NCBI RefSeq assembly: GCF_000380165.1
Contig: NZ_KB904656.1
Span: forward strand, 1-64,000
DNA: 64,000 nt
Direction: 5' to 3'
Origin: Wenjunlia vitaminophila DSM 41686
GTDB taxonomy: Bacteria; Actinomycetota; Actinomycetes; Streptomycetales; Streptomycetaceae
In this document: positions 9,061-17,664 of the stretch, one piece after another
Layout of the letters: every line of letters begins with the position of its first letter
Numbering within the stretch: position 1 is the stretch's first letter
Notes under the pieces: generated by a model
The model's database searches: none
Seen by the model: the letters and a program-made list of their open reading frames with translations, nothing else
Told to the model about the DNA's origin: nothing
Position numbers and translations under genes: made by a program

Positions 9061-9441
9061 GCTGAACTCCCTCCGACGTCAACAATGGGAACGGTACGCC
9101 TGGACGACTGCGGGGTCAGGACAACAGCTTTCGCCTCAATCAGAAGGTGAGCCCTGAACCGTGGGCGTGGCGCAATGATTTCCGGCCACCCCGTTCCTCT
9201 CGGTCTACTGCGCGATGTCCCGGAGGAAAGAGGGAAGGCAGTGCCGTGAGTTACGAAAACCCTCTCGAACTCTTCCGCCATGATGCTGGCGAAAGCCCGT
9301 CGGTCTTTGTGGATCGGCTCCGCGGCACGCCGTGCTCGGGATCGTCGGTGGCGAGTGGAGCCGTGACCGGGCGACCGGCAGCACCCCGTCTCCCGCGGAG
9401 TCGGGCCGGTGCGTTCGCCGTCGCCGTCGCGCCTCGGGAAG
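9061..9441. other. Stretch without an intact gene upstream of the XRE regulator
   Basis: This 381-nt region has lower GC at its left part (9061-9330) than its surroundings. It holds the promoter side of the XRE gene and, on the plus strand, the head of a possible lost gene (listed separately). I see no intact gene. Confidence 0.5.
9246..9335 (+). pseudogene. Possible N-terminal gene remnant divergent from XRE regulator
   Basis: GTG 9246, with purine-rich sequence upstream, opens a frame reading about 30 protein-like residues (MSYENPLELFRHDAGESPSVFVDRLRGT). The frame then becomes Arg/Pro-rich until a stop at 9545. The first part has balanced composition and lower GC; the rest looks like non-coding frame. 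It could be the head of a small gene whose body was deleted. I do not recognise the family with certainty. Confidence 0.3.
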
Positions 9442-9738
9442 TCAGGGCGAGGTTCCGCAGCCGCCGCAGCCGTCGGCCTCGCCACGTTGGATCATGGCTC
9501 GCCCCTCCGCAGGTGACACCCGGGGCATCCGCAGGTCCACGGTGAAGCAGCCGGGGGCGTGCACGGTGGCGGGAGGGAGCGTCCCCGAGACGTGCCACCG
9601 CTTCTCCACCGCCCACCAGCGCGGCTCCTCCTCCGCCTCCCGGGTGGCGATCAGCCGGTCCACCAGCGCGAGTTGCGCGGCCAGCCACCGGCGTACGGTG
9701 CGGAGCTGGGGCAGGGTGGGGCCGGCGGGTTCGTGCAT
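9442..9738 (-). CDS. DUF6233 family small protein
   Basis: A 98-residue protein with the layout I recall for DUF6233 in Streptomyces. An N-terminal helix with a Leu/Arg pattern (LPQLRTVRRWLAAQLALVDRLI) is followed by an acidic/aromatic linker (EEEPRWWAVE). The C-terminal half has HAPGCFTVDLRMPRVSPAEGRAMIQRGEADGCGGC, where spaced His and Cys residues could bind metal. The function of the family is unknown. The ATG lies at 9738. The gene stands alone in a patch of remnants between the XRE regulator and the methyltransferase. Confidence 0.7.
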   Translation of the reverse strand: MHEPAGPTLPQLRTVRRWLAAQLALVDRLIATREAEEEPRWWAVEKRWHVSGTLPPATVHAPGCFTVDLRMPRVSPAEGRAMIQRGEADGCGGCGTSP

Positions 9739-9782
9739 GTGTTCGATTCTAGGGGTTCTGTCAGCACACCGAGCCGCAGGTC

Positions 9783-9902
9783 ATGGACCCCTCGGCGTTC
9801 GAGGAGGCGTTCTGCGTCCGACCCACGCCGCTGGCCGCCACCCTGGCCACCACCCTCGACCGGTGCCGGGGCTGGCTCGGGGAGCAGGGCCGCCCGTGGT
9901 AG
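9783..9902 (+). pseudogene. C-terminal tail of a lost gene, possibly NAD-dependent epimerase/reductase
   Basis: A 39-codon frame (FEEAFCVRPTPLAATLATTLDRCRGWLGEQ, then stop) resembles the tail of NAD(P)-binding epimerase/reductase proteins, where a V-x-PTPL segment precedes a final helix ending in W. No head or Rossmann motif lies upstream in the window. It ends 9 nt before the methyltransferase start, so it probably represents the 3' end of a former upstream operon partner. The family assignment is an inference from pattern only. Confidence 0.3.
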
Positions 9903-9911
9903 ATCGGCGGG

Positions 9912-10676
9912 ATGGTTGACCGCTACTTCGCCGATCCCGACCTCGCCCGGTTCTACGACGCCCTGTGCGCGGGAAGGGACGACTTCCACTTCTACCTGCC
10001 CCTGGTGATGGCCGCCCGCTCGGTGCTCGACGTCGCCTGCGGGACGGGTGACCTGCTGCACCGGGCCAGGAGGGCCGGGCACACCGGGCGGCTGTGCGGC
10101 CTCGACCCCGGTGAGGGGATGATGCGGCGGGCGCGTCGGCGCACGGACATCGAGTGGGTCCTGGGCGACCTGTCCCGCACCGACTGGTACCGGGAGTTCG
10201 ACCTGGTGGTGATGACGGGGCACGCGTTCCAGGTGTTCCTGACCGACGAGGAGTTGGGTTCCTCCCTGCGGGCGATCCGGTCAGCCCTGACCGACGACGG
10301 GCGTTTCGTCTTCGAGACCCGCAACCCGCTGGTCCGGGAGTGGGAACGGTGGACGCCGGACGTCGTCGTCGAGGCGACGGACGACGCTGGTGCGCTGGTG
10401 CGCGCCCGGCACGAGGTGGAGGAACCAGTGGTGGGGGACCTCGTGAGCTTCAACACGACGTTCACCAGTCCCGGGTGGGACGGCCCCAGGACCAGCCGGA
10501 GCACGCTGCGGTTCCTGGGTCCGGACGCCCTGTCGTCGTTCCTGGGGGACGCCGGCCTGGAGGTCGAGGAGCAGTTCGGTGACTGGTCGCGGGGCCCGCT
10601 GACCCCTGTGAGTCCGGAGATCATCACCGTTGCCGGGCGCCGGACCGGCCATGGTGCGCGTGGCCGGTTTACGTAG
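9912..10676 (+). CDS. Class I SAM-dependent methyltransferase
   Basis: A 254-residue protein with motif I VLDVACGTGDLL (about residues 38-49), an acidic residue in GLDPGEGM after strand 2, and the motif IV/post-IV region (WVLGDLSRTDWYREFDLVVMTGHAFQVFL). These mark a Rossmann-like methyltransferase of the Methyltransf_25/11 group. The C-terminal half is beta-rich, with an FETRNP motif common in these proteins. The substrate is unknown. It follows a gene tail by 9 nt, which suggests it was once the second gene of an operon. The Arg/Gly-rich end may be slightly extended relative to relatives. Confidence 0.85.
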   Translation: MVDRYFADPDLARFYDALCAGRDDFHFYLPLVMAARSVLDVACGTGDLLHRARRAGHTGRLCGLDPGEGMMRRARRRTDIEWVLGDLSRTDWYREFDLVVMTGHAFQVFLTDEELGSSLRAIRSALTDDGRFVFETRNPLVREWERWTPDVVVEATDDAGALVRARHEVEEPVVGDLVSFNTTFTSPGWDGPRTSRSTLRFLGPDALSSFLGDAGLEVEEQFGDWSRGPLTPVSPEIITVAGRRTGHGARGRFT

Positions 10677-10946
10677 CCGATTAGGTAGTTCCACGGATGC
10701 CCGCGCAGGTGACGGTGGGGCAGGCTGTCGCTCAGATGGGTGGGGGAGGAGCAACCCCGCCGCGCGATCCGGCTCAAGGGCGGCGGCTGACCCGGTCCCG
10801 GGGACCCGGGGGCCGGCGGTCCCGCAGGGCGGCCGGCCCGCGCGGCGGGGCAGGTCTGTCCGTGGCGCGTCCGTCAGTGGCTTTCCCGCCAGTGGTGGCC
10901 AACCCCGGTCGCCCACCAGACCCACACTTTCGACAGCATTGAGTCC
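10677..10946. other. Intergenic region before the HSP90 gene
   Basis: These 270 nt are very GC-rich and hold several short GC hairpins (for example GTCCC-GG-GGGAC around 10796-10808) that may end methyltransferase transcription. The last ~40 nt are less GC-rich and probably contain the promoter of the HSP90-TPR pair. I see no convincing gene. Confidence 0.4.
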
Positions 10947-12764
10947 ATGGCGAACACCTTCCAGGTCGACCTGCGGGGACTGGTCGACCTCCTCTCGCAC
11001 CACCTCTACTCCAGCCCCAAGGTCTACCTGCGCGAGCTGCTCCAGAACGGGGTGGACGCCGTCACCGCCCGTCGCGCGGTCGAACCGGACGCGCCGGCCT
11101 CCGTGCGGCTGGTCCCCGAGGGGGGCACGCTCCGGGTCGAGGACAGCGGCATCGGGCTGACCGAGGCCGAGGTGCACAGTCTGCTGGCCACCATCGGGCG
11201 CAGCTCCAAACGGGACGGCCTGGAGGCGGCGCGCGCCGAGTTCCTCGGGCAGTTCGGCATCGGGCTGCTCGCCTGCTTCGTCGTCGCCGAGGAGATCCGC
11301 GTCGTCAGCAGGTCCGCCCGGGACGCCGAGGCGCCGCCGGTGGAGTGGCGGGCCCGCGACGACGGTTCGTACACCGTGCGCACGCTCCCCGAGGACGCCC
11401 GCCCCGAACCGGGCACCACCGTCCACCTCACCGCGCGGCCCGGCGCCGCGGAGTGGCTCGCCACCGACCGCGTCACCGAACTCGCCCGGCACTACGGCTC
11501 GCTGCTGCCGTACGACGTCCGCGTCGGGGACACCCCGGTGTCCGAGCGGCCAGCCGTGTGGGAGCGCCACCACCCGGGGCCGGCCGCGCGCCGTGCGGCC
11601 CTGGCCAGGCACTGCCGCGAGACGTTCGGTTTCACCCCGCTGGACGCGATCGAACTCGACGTTCCCCTGGCGGGGCTCCGCGGCGTGGCGTACGTGCTGC
11701 CCTCGGCGGTCAGCCCGGCACAGCGCGGCGCCCACCGGGTCCACCTCAAGGGGATGCTGCTCACCGAACGCGCCGACGACCTGCTGCCCGAGTGGGCGTT
11801 CTTCGTGCGCTGCGTGCTGGACACCGACAGCCTGCGCCCCACCGCCTCCCGGGAGAACCTCTACGCCGACGACACCCTCGCCGCCGTCCGCGACGTGCTG
11901 GGGACCCGCATCCGCGACTGGCTCAGCGAGCTGGCGGCCGGCGACCAGGAACGGCTGGCCCACTTCCTGTCCGTGCACCACCTGGGCGTGAAGTCGCTGG
12001 CGCGGCACGATCCGGAGATGTTCGCGGTCATGCTGCCGTGGCTGCCCTTCGAGACCACCGAGGGGCACCTGTCCCTCGACGAGTACGCGCGCCGCCACCC
12101 GGTGATCCACTACACCCGCACCACCGAGGAGTTCCGGCAGGTCGCCGCCATCGCCGCGGCCCAGGGCGTCGGCGTGGTCAACGGCGGGTACACCTACGAC
12201 ACCGAGCTGGTGGAACTGCTGCCGCGGGCCCGCCCGGGCACGGCCGTCGCCGAGCTGGACACCGACACCGTCACCGCCCACCTGGACCCGGTGGACGCCG
12301 AGGAGGAGCTGGCCCTCACCGCGTTCCTCGCCGTGGCCCGCGCCACCCTCGAACCCCTCGGCTGCGACGTGGTGCTGCGGGCCTTCCAGCCGCTGACCGT
12401 TCCCGCCCTGCACCTGGACGACCGGCAGGCCAGGCACGAGCGGGCCCGGGCGGAGGAGGCCGAGGCGGCGGACGGCCTGTGGGCGGGCATCCTCGGCTCG
12501 TTGCGGGACAGCCGGCCCCGCGCACGCCTGGTGCTGAACCACCGCAGTCCGCTGGTGCACCGCATGGCACGGGCCGAGAGCGAGGAACTCCTCGCCGCGG
12601 CCGTGGAGGCGCTCTACGGCCAGGCCCTGTTGATGTCCCAGCGGCCGCTGCGGCCCGCGGACTCCGCCCTGCTCAACCGCGCCTTCCTCGCGCTGCTCGA
12701 CTGGGCGGTACGCCCCCAGGCGCCCTCCGACCCGACCGAACGACCCGCAGGGGAGCCCCATTGA
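10947..12764 (+). CDS. HSP90-family (HtpG-like) ATPase
   Basis: A 605-residue protein of the GHKL ATPase superfamily. The N-terminal domain shows all HSP90 nucleotide motifs: ELLQNGVDAVTAR with the catalytic Glu (residues about 30-42), the VEDSGIGL loop, the IGRSSK lid segment and GQFGIGLLACFVV. The middle domain carries PTASRENLYADDTL, equivalent to the arginine segment that contacts ATP. It is somewhat shorter and more divergent than the general chaperone HtpG (about 630 residues), so a specialised role is likely. Its last codons overlap the TTG start of the TPR protein by three nucleotides, making the two a translationally coupled pair. TPR domains are classic HSP90 partners in eukaryotes, so a physical complex is a plausible inference. 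Confidence 0.9.
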   Translation: MANTFQVDLRGLVDLLSHHLYSSPKVYLRELLQNGVDAVTARRAVEPDAPASVRLVPEGGTLRVEDSGIGLTEAEVHSLLATIGRSSKRDGLEAARAEFLGQFGIGLLACFVVAEEIRVVSRSARDAEAPPVEWRARDDGSYTVRTLPEDARPEPGTTVHLTARPGAAEWLATDRVTELARHYGSLLPYDVRVGDTPVSERPAVWERHHPGPAARRAALARHCRETFGFTPLDAIELDVPLAGLRGVAYVLPSAVSPAQRGAHRVHLKGMLLTERADDLLPEWAFFVRCVLDTDSLRPTASRENLYADDTLAAVRDVLGTRIRDWLSELAAGDQERLAHFLSVHHLGVKSLARHDPEMFAVMLPWLPFETTEGHLSLDEYARRHPVIHYTRTTEEFRQVAAIAAAQGVGVVNGGYTYDTELVELLPRARPGTAVAELDTDTVTAHLDPVDAEEELALTAFLAVARATLEPLGCDVVLRAFQPLTVPALHLDDRQARHERARAEEAEAADGLWAGILGSLRDSRPRARLVLNHRSPLVHRMARAESEELLAAAVEALYGQALLMSQRPLRPADSALLNRAFLALLDWAVRPQAPSDPTERPAGEPH

Positions 12765-15700
12765 CCAGCCGTTCGATCGACGACATCCGCTTCGACCTGT
12801 ACCGGAACGGCGACGAGCCCATCGGCTCCCCCCGCAACGCCCGGGCCGAGCAGCTCGTCGCCGAGGCGGAGGGCACCGGGGACCAGCCGCTGCTGGTGGA
12901 GGCGCTGATCGGGCTGACCATCGCCTACAGCCACAGCGCCGAGTGCGACAAGATGTTCGTGCCCTTCTCACGGCTGCTCCGGATGTGGGACGAGAACCCC
13001 GCGGACTTCGACGAGGACGACGCCCACCAACTGTTCTGGATGTTCAAGTGGGTCAGCGGTGACGCGATGGCGCAACCACAGATCCCACTCGCCTCCATCG
13101 AGGAGTGGCTGGTGGAGATGCGCCGCCGCTACCGCATCGCGGGCCACTCCGAACGGGCGGTGCACGCCCGGGACTTCGAGGTGGCCCGGTACCTGGGCGA
13201 CGTGGAACGGGCCGAGCGCGCCCTGAGCGCCCTGCTCGCCGCCGACCGCGACGAGATGGCCGACTGCCACGCCTGCGAGCTGCACGAACAGGGCCAGTGG
13301 CAGGTGGAACGGGGCGACGACGCCGCCGCGTTGGAGGTGTGGCGGCCGGTCCTCGAGGGCCGCGAGAGCTGCCTGCACGAGCCGCACGCGACGCTCGCCC
13401 GGTCGCTGCTGCCGCTGGTGCGGCTCGGCCGCCTGGACGCCGCGCGCTCCCACCACCTGCGGGGCTACCGGATGGCGCGGTCGGTGGAGGCGTTGGGCAG
13501 CTCCGTCGCCGCCCATGTGGAGTTCTGCGCGCTGACCGGCAACGAACCGCGCGGCTTGGAGATCCTGGCCGAGCAGACGCCGCGCTGGGAGCTTCGCGGG
13601 GACGCCCTGCCGTACATGGAGTGGATGGCCTGCGCCGCGCTGCTGTCCCGCCGGGTGGTGGACCTCGGCCACGGCGACCGGCCCGTTCCCGGCCCTCCCG
13701 GCAGGCAGTGGACGGCCGCCGCCCTGCTCGAGCACGCCACCGACGAGGCCCTGGCGATGGCGGTGCGCTTCGACGAGCGCAACGGCAGCACCCGCGTCTC
13801 CGACCTGCTCCGGCTCCAGATGGGTGCCGAGCCGCTGCTGGACTCGCTCCCCCTGGGCCTGCGCTCCGCGCCGCTCGGTCAGGCAGCGTCAGCGGTCGGT
13901 GCCGCGCGGGGCACGGGGGCGCGGGTCCCGGCCGTGCCAGGGACGGGGACGGAGGCGGGGGCGCGGCAGTCGGCTCCGGCGCCGCGGTCCGCGTCGGCCG
14001 GAGCTCCCCGGGCGTCGGACGACCCCCGGGAACTGCTGGTCCGGGCCAGGCAGCTCAGCGACACGCTCCACCCCTCCGCCGGCGCCGCCTGGCAGCGCGC
14101 CGCGCGGGCCGTCGAGGGTGGGGGCGGCGCCCTCGACGACGGTGACCGGGCCGACCTGCTGGACGCCACGGCCCTGGGCCTGCGCGGCCCCGGTCAGCGG
14201 GCCGCCGACCTGCTCGCCGAGGCGGCCGAAGCCCACGAGCGCGCCGGGCAGCCGGGGAAGGCGTTGGTCTCCCGGGGGCGCGTCACCCTGGCCGCCCTCC
14301 GTTCCGGTCGGGCCGAAAGCGCCCTGGAGGAGATCGAGGAGCTGTGTGCCCGGGCCGAGGCGCTGCACGCGGACGGCCGTGCCAGCACCCGCCAGGTGGC
14401 CACGGTGCTGGTGTTCCGCTGTCGGGTGCGGGCCGCGCTGCTCGGTGCCGCCGCCGACCCCCACGCCGAGGCCGCGCGGCTCAAGGCGGAGCTCGATGAC
14501 CTGCTCGCCTTCGCCCGGCCCCACCACGACGAGCCCGGCGTCCTCAGCCGGGTCGCCGACGCCACCGAACTGCTCGGGCTGCTCGCCGCGATGGACGACC
14601 CGGCCGCCGCCGTCCCCCTGTTCACCGCGGCGGTCTCCCACCACCACGCGTCGGGGCGGCCGTGGTTGGCGGTGAGCGCCGAGATCCAACTCGCCCAGTC
14701 GCTGTTGGCGCAGGGGGAGAAGGACAGGGCCACGGCGGTCGTCCGGGCCGTACTGGACGACCCCGACCGGGTCGCCCTCCTGGACCCGGTCAGTCGGGCC
14801 CGACTGTGCTTCGCCCTGGCCCAGGCCGTGTCCGGCCAGGAGGGGCACGAGGCCGAGGAGGCGGCGCTGCTGGTGGACACCGCGCACTACGCCGACCTCT
14901 CCGGCGAGTTGCCAGCGCTCGCGCTGCGGGCCCGGCACCACCTCGGGGGCCTGTACTGCGACCGGGGGCGCCTGGAGGAAGCGGCGTCCGTCCTGGAGTC
15001 CGTGCTGCCGGACCTGGCGCAGACGCTCGGGGAGAGCGACATGGTGCAGGCGAGGGTGTGGCTGGCGCACTGTTACACCGGTACCCAGGAGCACCGCCTC
15101 GCCGCCGAGCAGTACGCGCTGGCCGCCACGACCGCCCAGCACTGGGACGACCAGCGGCACCACGCGGTCCTCACCCACCAGGCCGGACAGGCACTCAGCG
15201 CGGCCGGCATGAACGAGGAGGCCGTGCGGGCCTACGAGCAAGCCGTGGCGCTGTGGCGCGGGATCGGTGACGTCGGCGCCACGGTGCGCGCGCTGCGCGC
15301 CCAGGCGTGGGAGGCCCTCGGGGCGCGCGGGCAGTCCACCGCCGAGGCCCTGATGCGCGAGGCCCTGGCGGAAGCCGAGAAGGGCCTGCGGGACACCGAA
15401 CTGCCGGAGGAACGCGCCGCGCTGGGCATCGACGTGGGCGAGACCCACCAGCAGTTGGCCCAGTTGCACCTGGAGGGCACCGACGGCCCCCCGGACCGGC
15501 AGCACGACACCGACGAGCAGTACGCCATCAACGTCGCCGCGTTCGAGGCGGCGCTCGTCTGCGCGGGCCGGGCCGTGGGGGCCTTCCGCGCCTGCGGCCA
15601 GCACGGGCAGCAGGCCATGCTGTCGGCGGAACTCCAGGCAGCCCGGCTTGAGCTGGCGCTGGAACGTCCCCGGGACGCCGCGCTGCGCACCCGCCGCCTC

Positions 15701-15808
15701 CGCGCCGAGCTGGAACGGCTCCCCGATCCTGACGGGACGCTGGCCGACCTCGCCGACGAGTGCGACGCCGTCCTGATGATGGCGGAACGGAACCTCCCGG
15801 GGCGGTAG
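12761..15808 (+). CDS. Large TPR-repeat protein coupled to HSP90-family gene
   Basis: The TTG at 12761 overlaps the HSP90 stop (TTGA) and has a GGGGAG site 6 nt upstream; it gives 1015 residues. The protein is almost entirely helical with many TPR-like A/G/Y-A-P spacings, in two blocks. Residues 1-365 (SIDDIRFDLYRNGDEPIGSPRNARAEQLV...) and about 420-1015 are separated by a low-complexity Ala/Gly/Pro linker (about 370-425) rich in GTG and SAPAPRSAS. The frame is also open far upstream, but the coupling and site favour this start. There is no signal peptide and no enzymatic domain. It is probably the scaffold or partner of the HSP90 ATPase; the role of the pair is unknown. Confidence 0.85.
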   Translation: MTSRSIDDIRFDLYRNGDEPIGSPRNARAEQLVAEAEGTGDQPLLVEALIGLTIAYSHSAECDKMFVPFSRLLRMWDENPADFDEDDAHQLFWMFKWVSGDAMAQPQIPLASIEEWLVEMRRRYRIAGHSERAVHARDFEVARYLGDVERAERALSALLAADRDEMADCHACELHEQGQWQVERGDDAAALEVWRPVLEGRESCLHEPHATLARSLLPLVRLGRLDAARSHHLRGYRMARSVEALGSSVAAHVEFCALTGNEPRGLEILAEQTPRWELRGDALPYMEWMACAALLSRRVVDLGHGDRPVPGPPGRQWTAAALLEHATDEALAMAVRFDERNGSTRVSDLLRLQMGAEPLLDSLPLGLRSAPLGQAASAVGAARGTGARVPAVPGTGTEAGARQSAPAPRSASAGAPRASDDPRELLVRARQLSDTLHPSAGAAWQRAARAVEGGGGALDDGDRADLLDATALGLRGPGQRAADLLAEAAEAHERAGQPGKALVSRGRVTLAALRSGRAESALEEIEELCARAEALHADGRASTRQVATVLVFRCRVRAALLGAAADPHAEAARLKAELDDLLAFARPHHDEPGVLSRVADATELLGLLAAMDDPAAAVPLFTAAVSHHHASGRPWLAVSAEIQLAQSLLAQGEKDRATAVVRAVLDDPDRVALLDPVSRARLCFALAQAVSGQEGHEAEEAALLVDTAHYADLSGELPALALRARHHLGGLYCDRGRLEEAASVLESVLPDLAQTLGESDMVQARVWLAHCYTGTQEHRLAAEQYALAATTAQHWDDQRHHAVLTHQAGQALSAAGMNEEAVRAYEQAVALWRGIGDVGATVRALRAQAWEALGARGQSTAEALMREALAEAEKGLRDTELPEERAALGIDVGETHQQLAQLHLEGTDGPPDRQHDTDEQYAINVAAFEAALVCAGRAVGAFRACGQHGQQAMLSAELQAARLELALERPRDAALRTRRLRAELERLPDPDGTLADLADECDAVLMMAERNLPGR

Positions 15809-15972
15809 GGGGCCAGCCGGAGGAGGAACCCCCGCGGCGCGGTACGGTACCGGGCGCGGCGGTGGGCTGCCCGCCGGCCACCGTGCGGGACGGGGCGGAG
15901 CGGGAGTGCACGGATGACCGGGAGCCGCGCGGTGCGTTTCCGCAAGCACCCGGGCCGAACGCGGGGGACGCA

Positions 15973-17634
15973 GTGGGACGAGTGATCGACGGTCGTTTCG
16001 AACTGCTGGAACGGCTCGGCGGGGGCGGCATGGGCACCGTGTGGCGGGCCCGTGACCTGGTCCTGCGGCGCGAGGTGGCCATCAAGGAGGTGCGGCCCCC
16101 GGACCCCGCGTACGCCGACGTCGACCCGGAGGGCGCCCGGATGCTGCGTGCCCGGGTCCTGCGGGAAGCCCGTGCCCTCGCCCGGATCGACCACCCCCAC
16201 GTGGTGACCGTCCACCACGTCGTGGACAGCGCCGACGAGGCGTACCCGTGGATCGTCATGGAGCTCGTGGCCGGCGGCTCGCTCCAGGAGCGTTGCGACC
16301 GGGGCCCGATGGACCCGCGCGCCGCGGCCCGGCTGGGCCGCCAGGTCCTGTCCGCGCTGCGGGCGGCCCACGACGCCGGGGTCGAGCACCGCGACGTGAA
16401 GCCCGCCAACGTGCTGCTGCGCGCCAACGGCGCCCCGGTCCTCACCGACTTCGGCATCGCCGCCGTGCGCGAGTCCACCAACCTCACGGCCACCGGCTCG
16501 GTCATCGGCACCCCCGACTACATGGCGCCCGAGCGGGTCAGCGGGAAGGACAGCGGGCCCGAGGCGGACCTGTGGTCGCTCGGCATGCTGCTGTACGTCG
16601 CGGTCGAGGGCCACCACCCGCTGCGCAGGCAGAACACCCTGGCCACCCTGGCAGCCGTGCTCAGCGAGGACGTGCCGCCGCCGCGCCGGGCCGGGCCGCT
16701 CGCCGGCGCGCTGGTGTCGCTGCTGGTGCGCGACCCGGGGGCGAGGCCGGACGCGGCGACCCTGGACGGCATGCTCGCGTCCGCCGCGGACGGCAACCCC
16801 ACGGTGCCCCTGGTCCCGCGCGACGCGCTCGCGCCCCGGCCCCTGCCCAGCCCTCCGCCCCGGACCGGCCCCGGGGGCCCACCGTGGCCCGGGCCGCACA
16901 CCCCGCTCCCGGTACCTTCGGCACCGGGGAACCGACGGGTGCGGGTGCTGGTGGGCGCCGGGCTCGTGCTGGGGCTCGCGGGAACCGCTGTGGCCGGTGT
17001 CCTGGGGTGGCGGTCGCTGACCTCCGACGACGGGAAGGCGGACGATGCGGAACGCCCCCGGACCTCCGTGTCGTCCACCGTCACCGGCACCAACGCGGGG
17101 ACCGGCACCGACGCGGGGACCGGAGCCAACGCGGGGACCGGCACCGACGACACACCGGAGGCGCCGAGCACGCCGAAGAAGGTGAACCTGCTGACCGCGG
17201 ACGGCATCCGCACCGCCATCGACAAGCTCGAACCGGTCATGGGCGGCACCGAGGTGACCGGTTTCGTGGTGTACCCCGACTACGTGGTGGCGGAGGCGCT
17301 GGTCAAGGGGAGCACCAACCGGTACGACCGGTTCAGCTACCGGGGCGGGGACGTGGCCATCCGGGACGGCGCCGGCGGCACCGTCATCACCGGCACCGTG
17401 CCGGTGGACCTGGACACCTACGACTGGGACGCCGTCCCCGCCCTGCTGCGAAGGGCGGACCGGGACCTCGGCGTGGCCGAACCCACCCACCGGTACCTGG
17501 TCGTCGACCCGCCCTCGACCGTGTTCAACACCGAAGCGGGCCTGAGCATCTACCTCTCCGACGACTACGCGTCCTCCTACCTCGAGGCGGACAGGCAGGG
17601 CAAGGTGACCGACGTCCACGCCCGCGAGGACTGA
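15973..17634 (+). CDS. Membrane-anchored Ser/Thr protein kinase (PknB type)
   Basis: Counting from GTG 15973 (553 residues), the N-terminal Hanks-type kinase domain has the glycine loop GGGGMGTVW, Lys38 in VAIKEV, catalytic HRDVKPAN with Asp141, DFG-Asp159 and the P+1 loop GTPDYMAPE. All catalytic residues are present, so it should be active. A Pro-rich juxtamembrane segment leads to one membrane helix (about 324-347). A Thr/Gly/Ala/Asn/Asp linker with 18-nt repeats follows, then a 150-residue outside domain without PASTA repeats. An in-frame GTG near 15883 is an alternative start. The gene follows the TPR gene by 164 nt and converges on the LAL regulator. Confidence 0.9.
   Translation: MGRVIDGRFELLERLGGGGMGTVWRARDLVLRREVAIKEVRPPDPAYADVDPEGARMLRARVLREARALARIDHPHVVTVHHVVDSADEAYPWIVMELVAGGSLQERCDRGPMDPRAAARLGRQVLSALRAAHDAGVEHRDVKPANVLLRANGAPVLTDFGIAAVRESTNLTATGSVIGTPDYMAPERVSGKDSGPEADLWSLGMLLYVAVEGHHPLRRQNTLATLAAVLSEDVPPPRRAGPLAGALVSLLVRDPGARPDAATLDGMLASAADGNPTVPLVPRDALAPRPLPSPPPRTGPGGPPWPGPHTPLPVPSAPGNRRVRVLVGAGLVLGLAGTAVAGVLGWRSLTSDDGKADDAERPRTSVSSTVTGTNAGTGTDAGTGANAGTGTDDTPEAPSTPKKVNLLTADGIRTAIDKLEPVMGGTEVTGFVVYPDYVVAEALVKGSTNRYDRFSYRGGDVAIRDGAGGTVITGTVPVDLDTYDWDAVPALLRRADRDLGVAEPTHRYLVVDPPSTVFNTEAGLSIYLSDDYASSYLEADRQGKVTDVHARED
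17083..17148 (+). repeat. 18-nt tandem repeat in kinase linker
   Basis: Three and two-thirds copies of an 18-nt unit (ACCGGCACCAACGCGGGG and variants with GAC or GAG) encode the hexapeptide T-G-T-N/D-A-G. They lie in the extracytoplasmic linker just after the membrane helix. Copy number probably varies between strains. Confidence 0.8.
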
Positions 17635-17644
17635 CACCGATCCG

Positions 17645-17664
17645 CGGGCCGGCGCCCCGGCCCG
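17645..17664. terminator. Bidirectional hairpin between kinase and LAL regulator
   Basis: CGGGCCGG / CCGGCCCG forms a perfect 8-bp stem with a CGCC loop in the 30-nt gap between two convergent stop codons. Confidence 0.6.

Noticed and set aside
10281-12971. 896-codon open frame on the minus strand over the HSP90 gene
   Set aside because: Composition is Gly/Arg/Val-rich low information and it lies opposite a gene with full HSP90 motifs. It is a by-product of third-position GC bias.
17083-17148. Short tandem repeat as a CRISPR-like array
   Set aside because: Units are 18 nt without spacers, in frame within the kinase linker, and no cas genes are present.
13889-17637. Two long minus-strand open frames (686 and 801 codons) opposite the TPR and kinase genes
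   Set aside because: No motif, repetitive His/Gln/Arg/Gly composition, and the plus-strand genes have clear domains.
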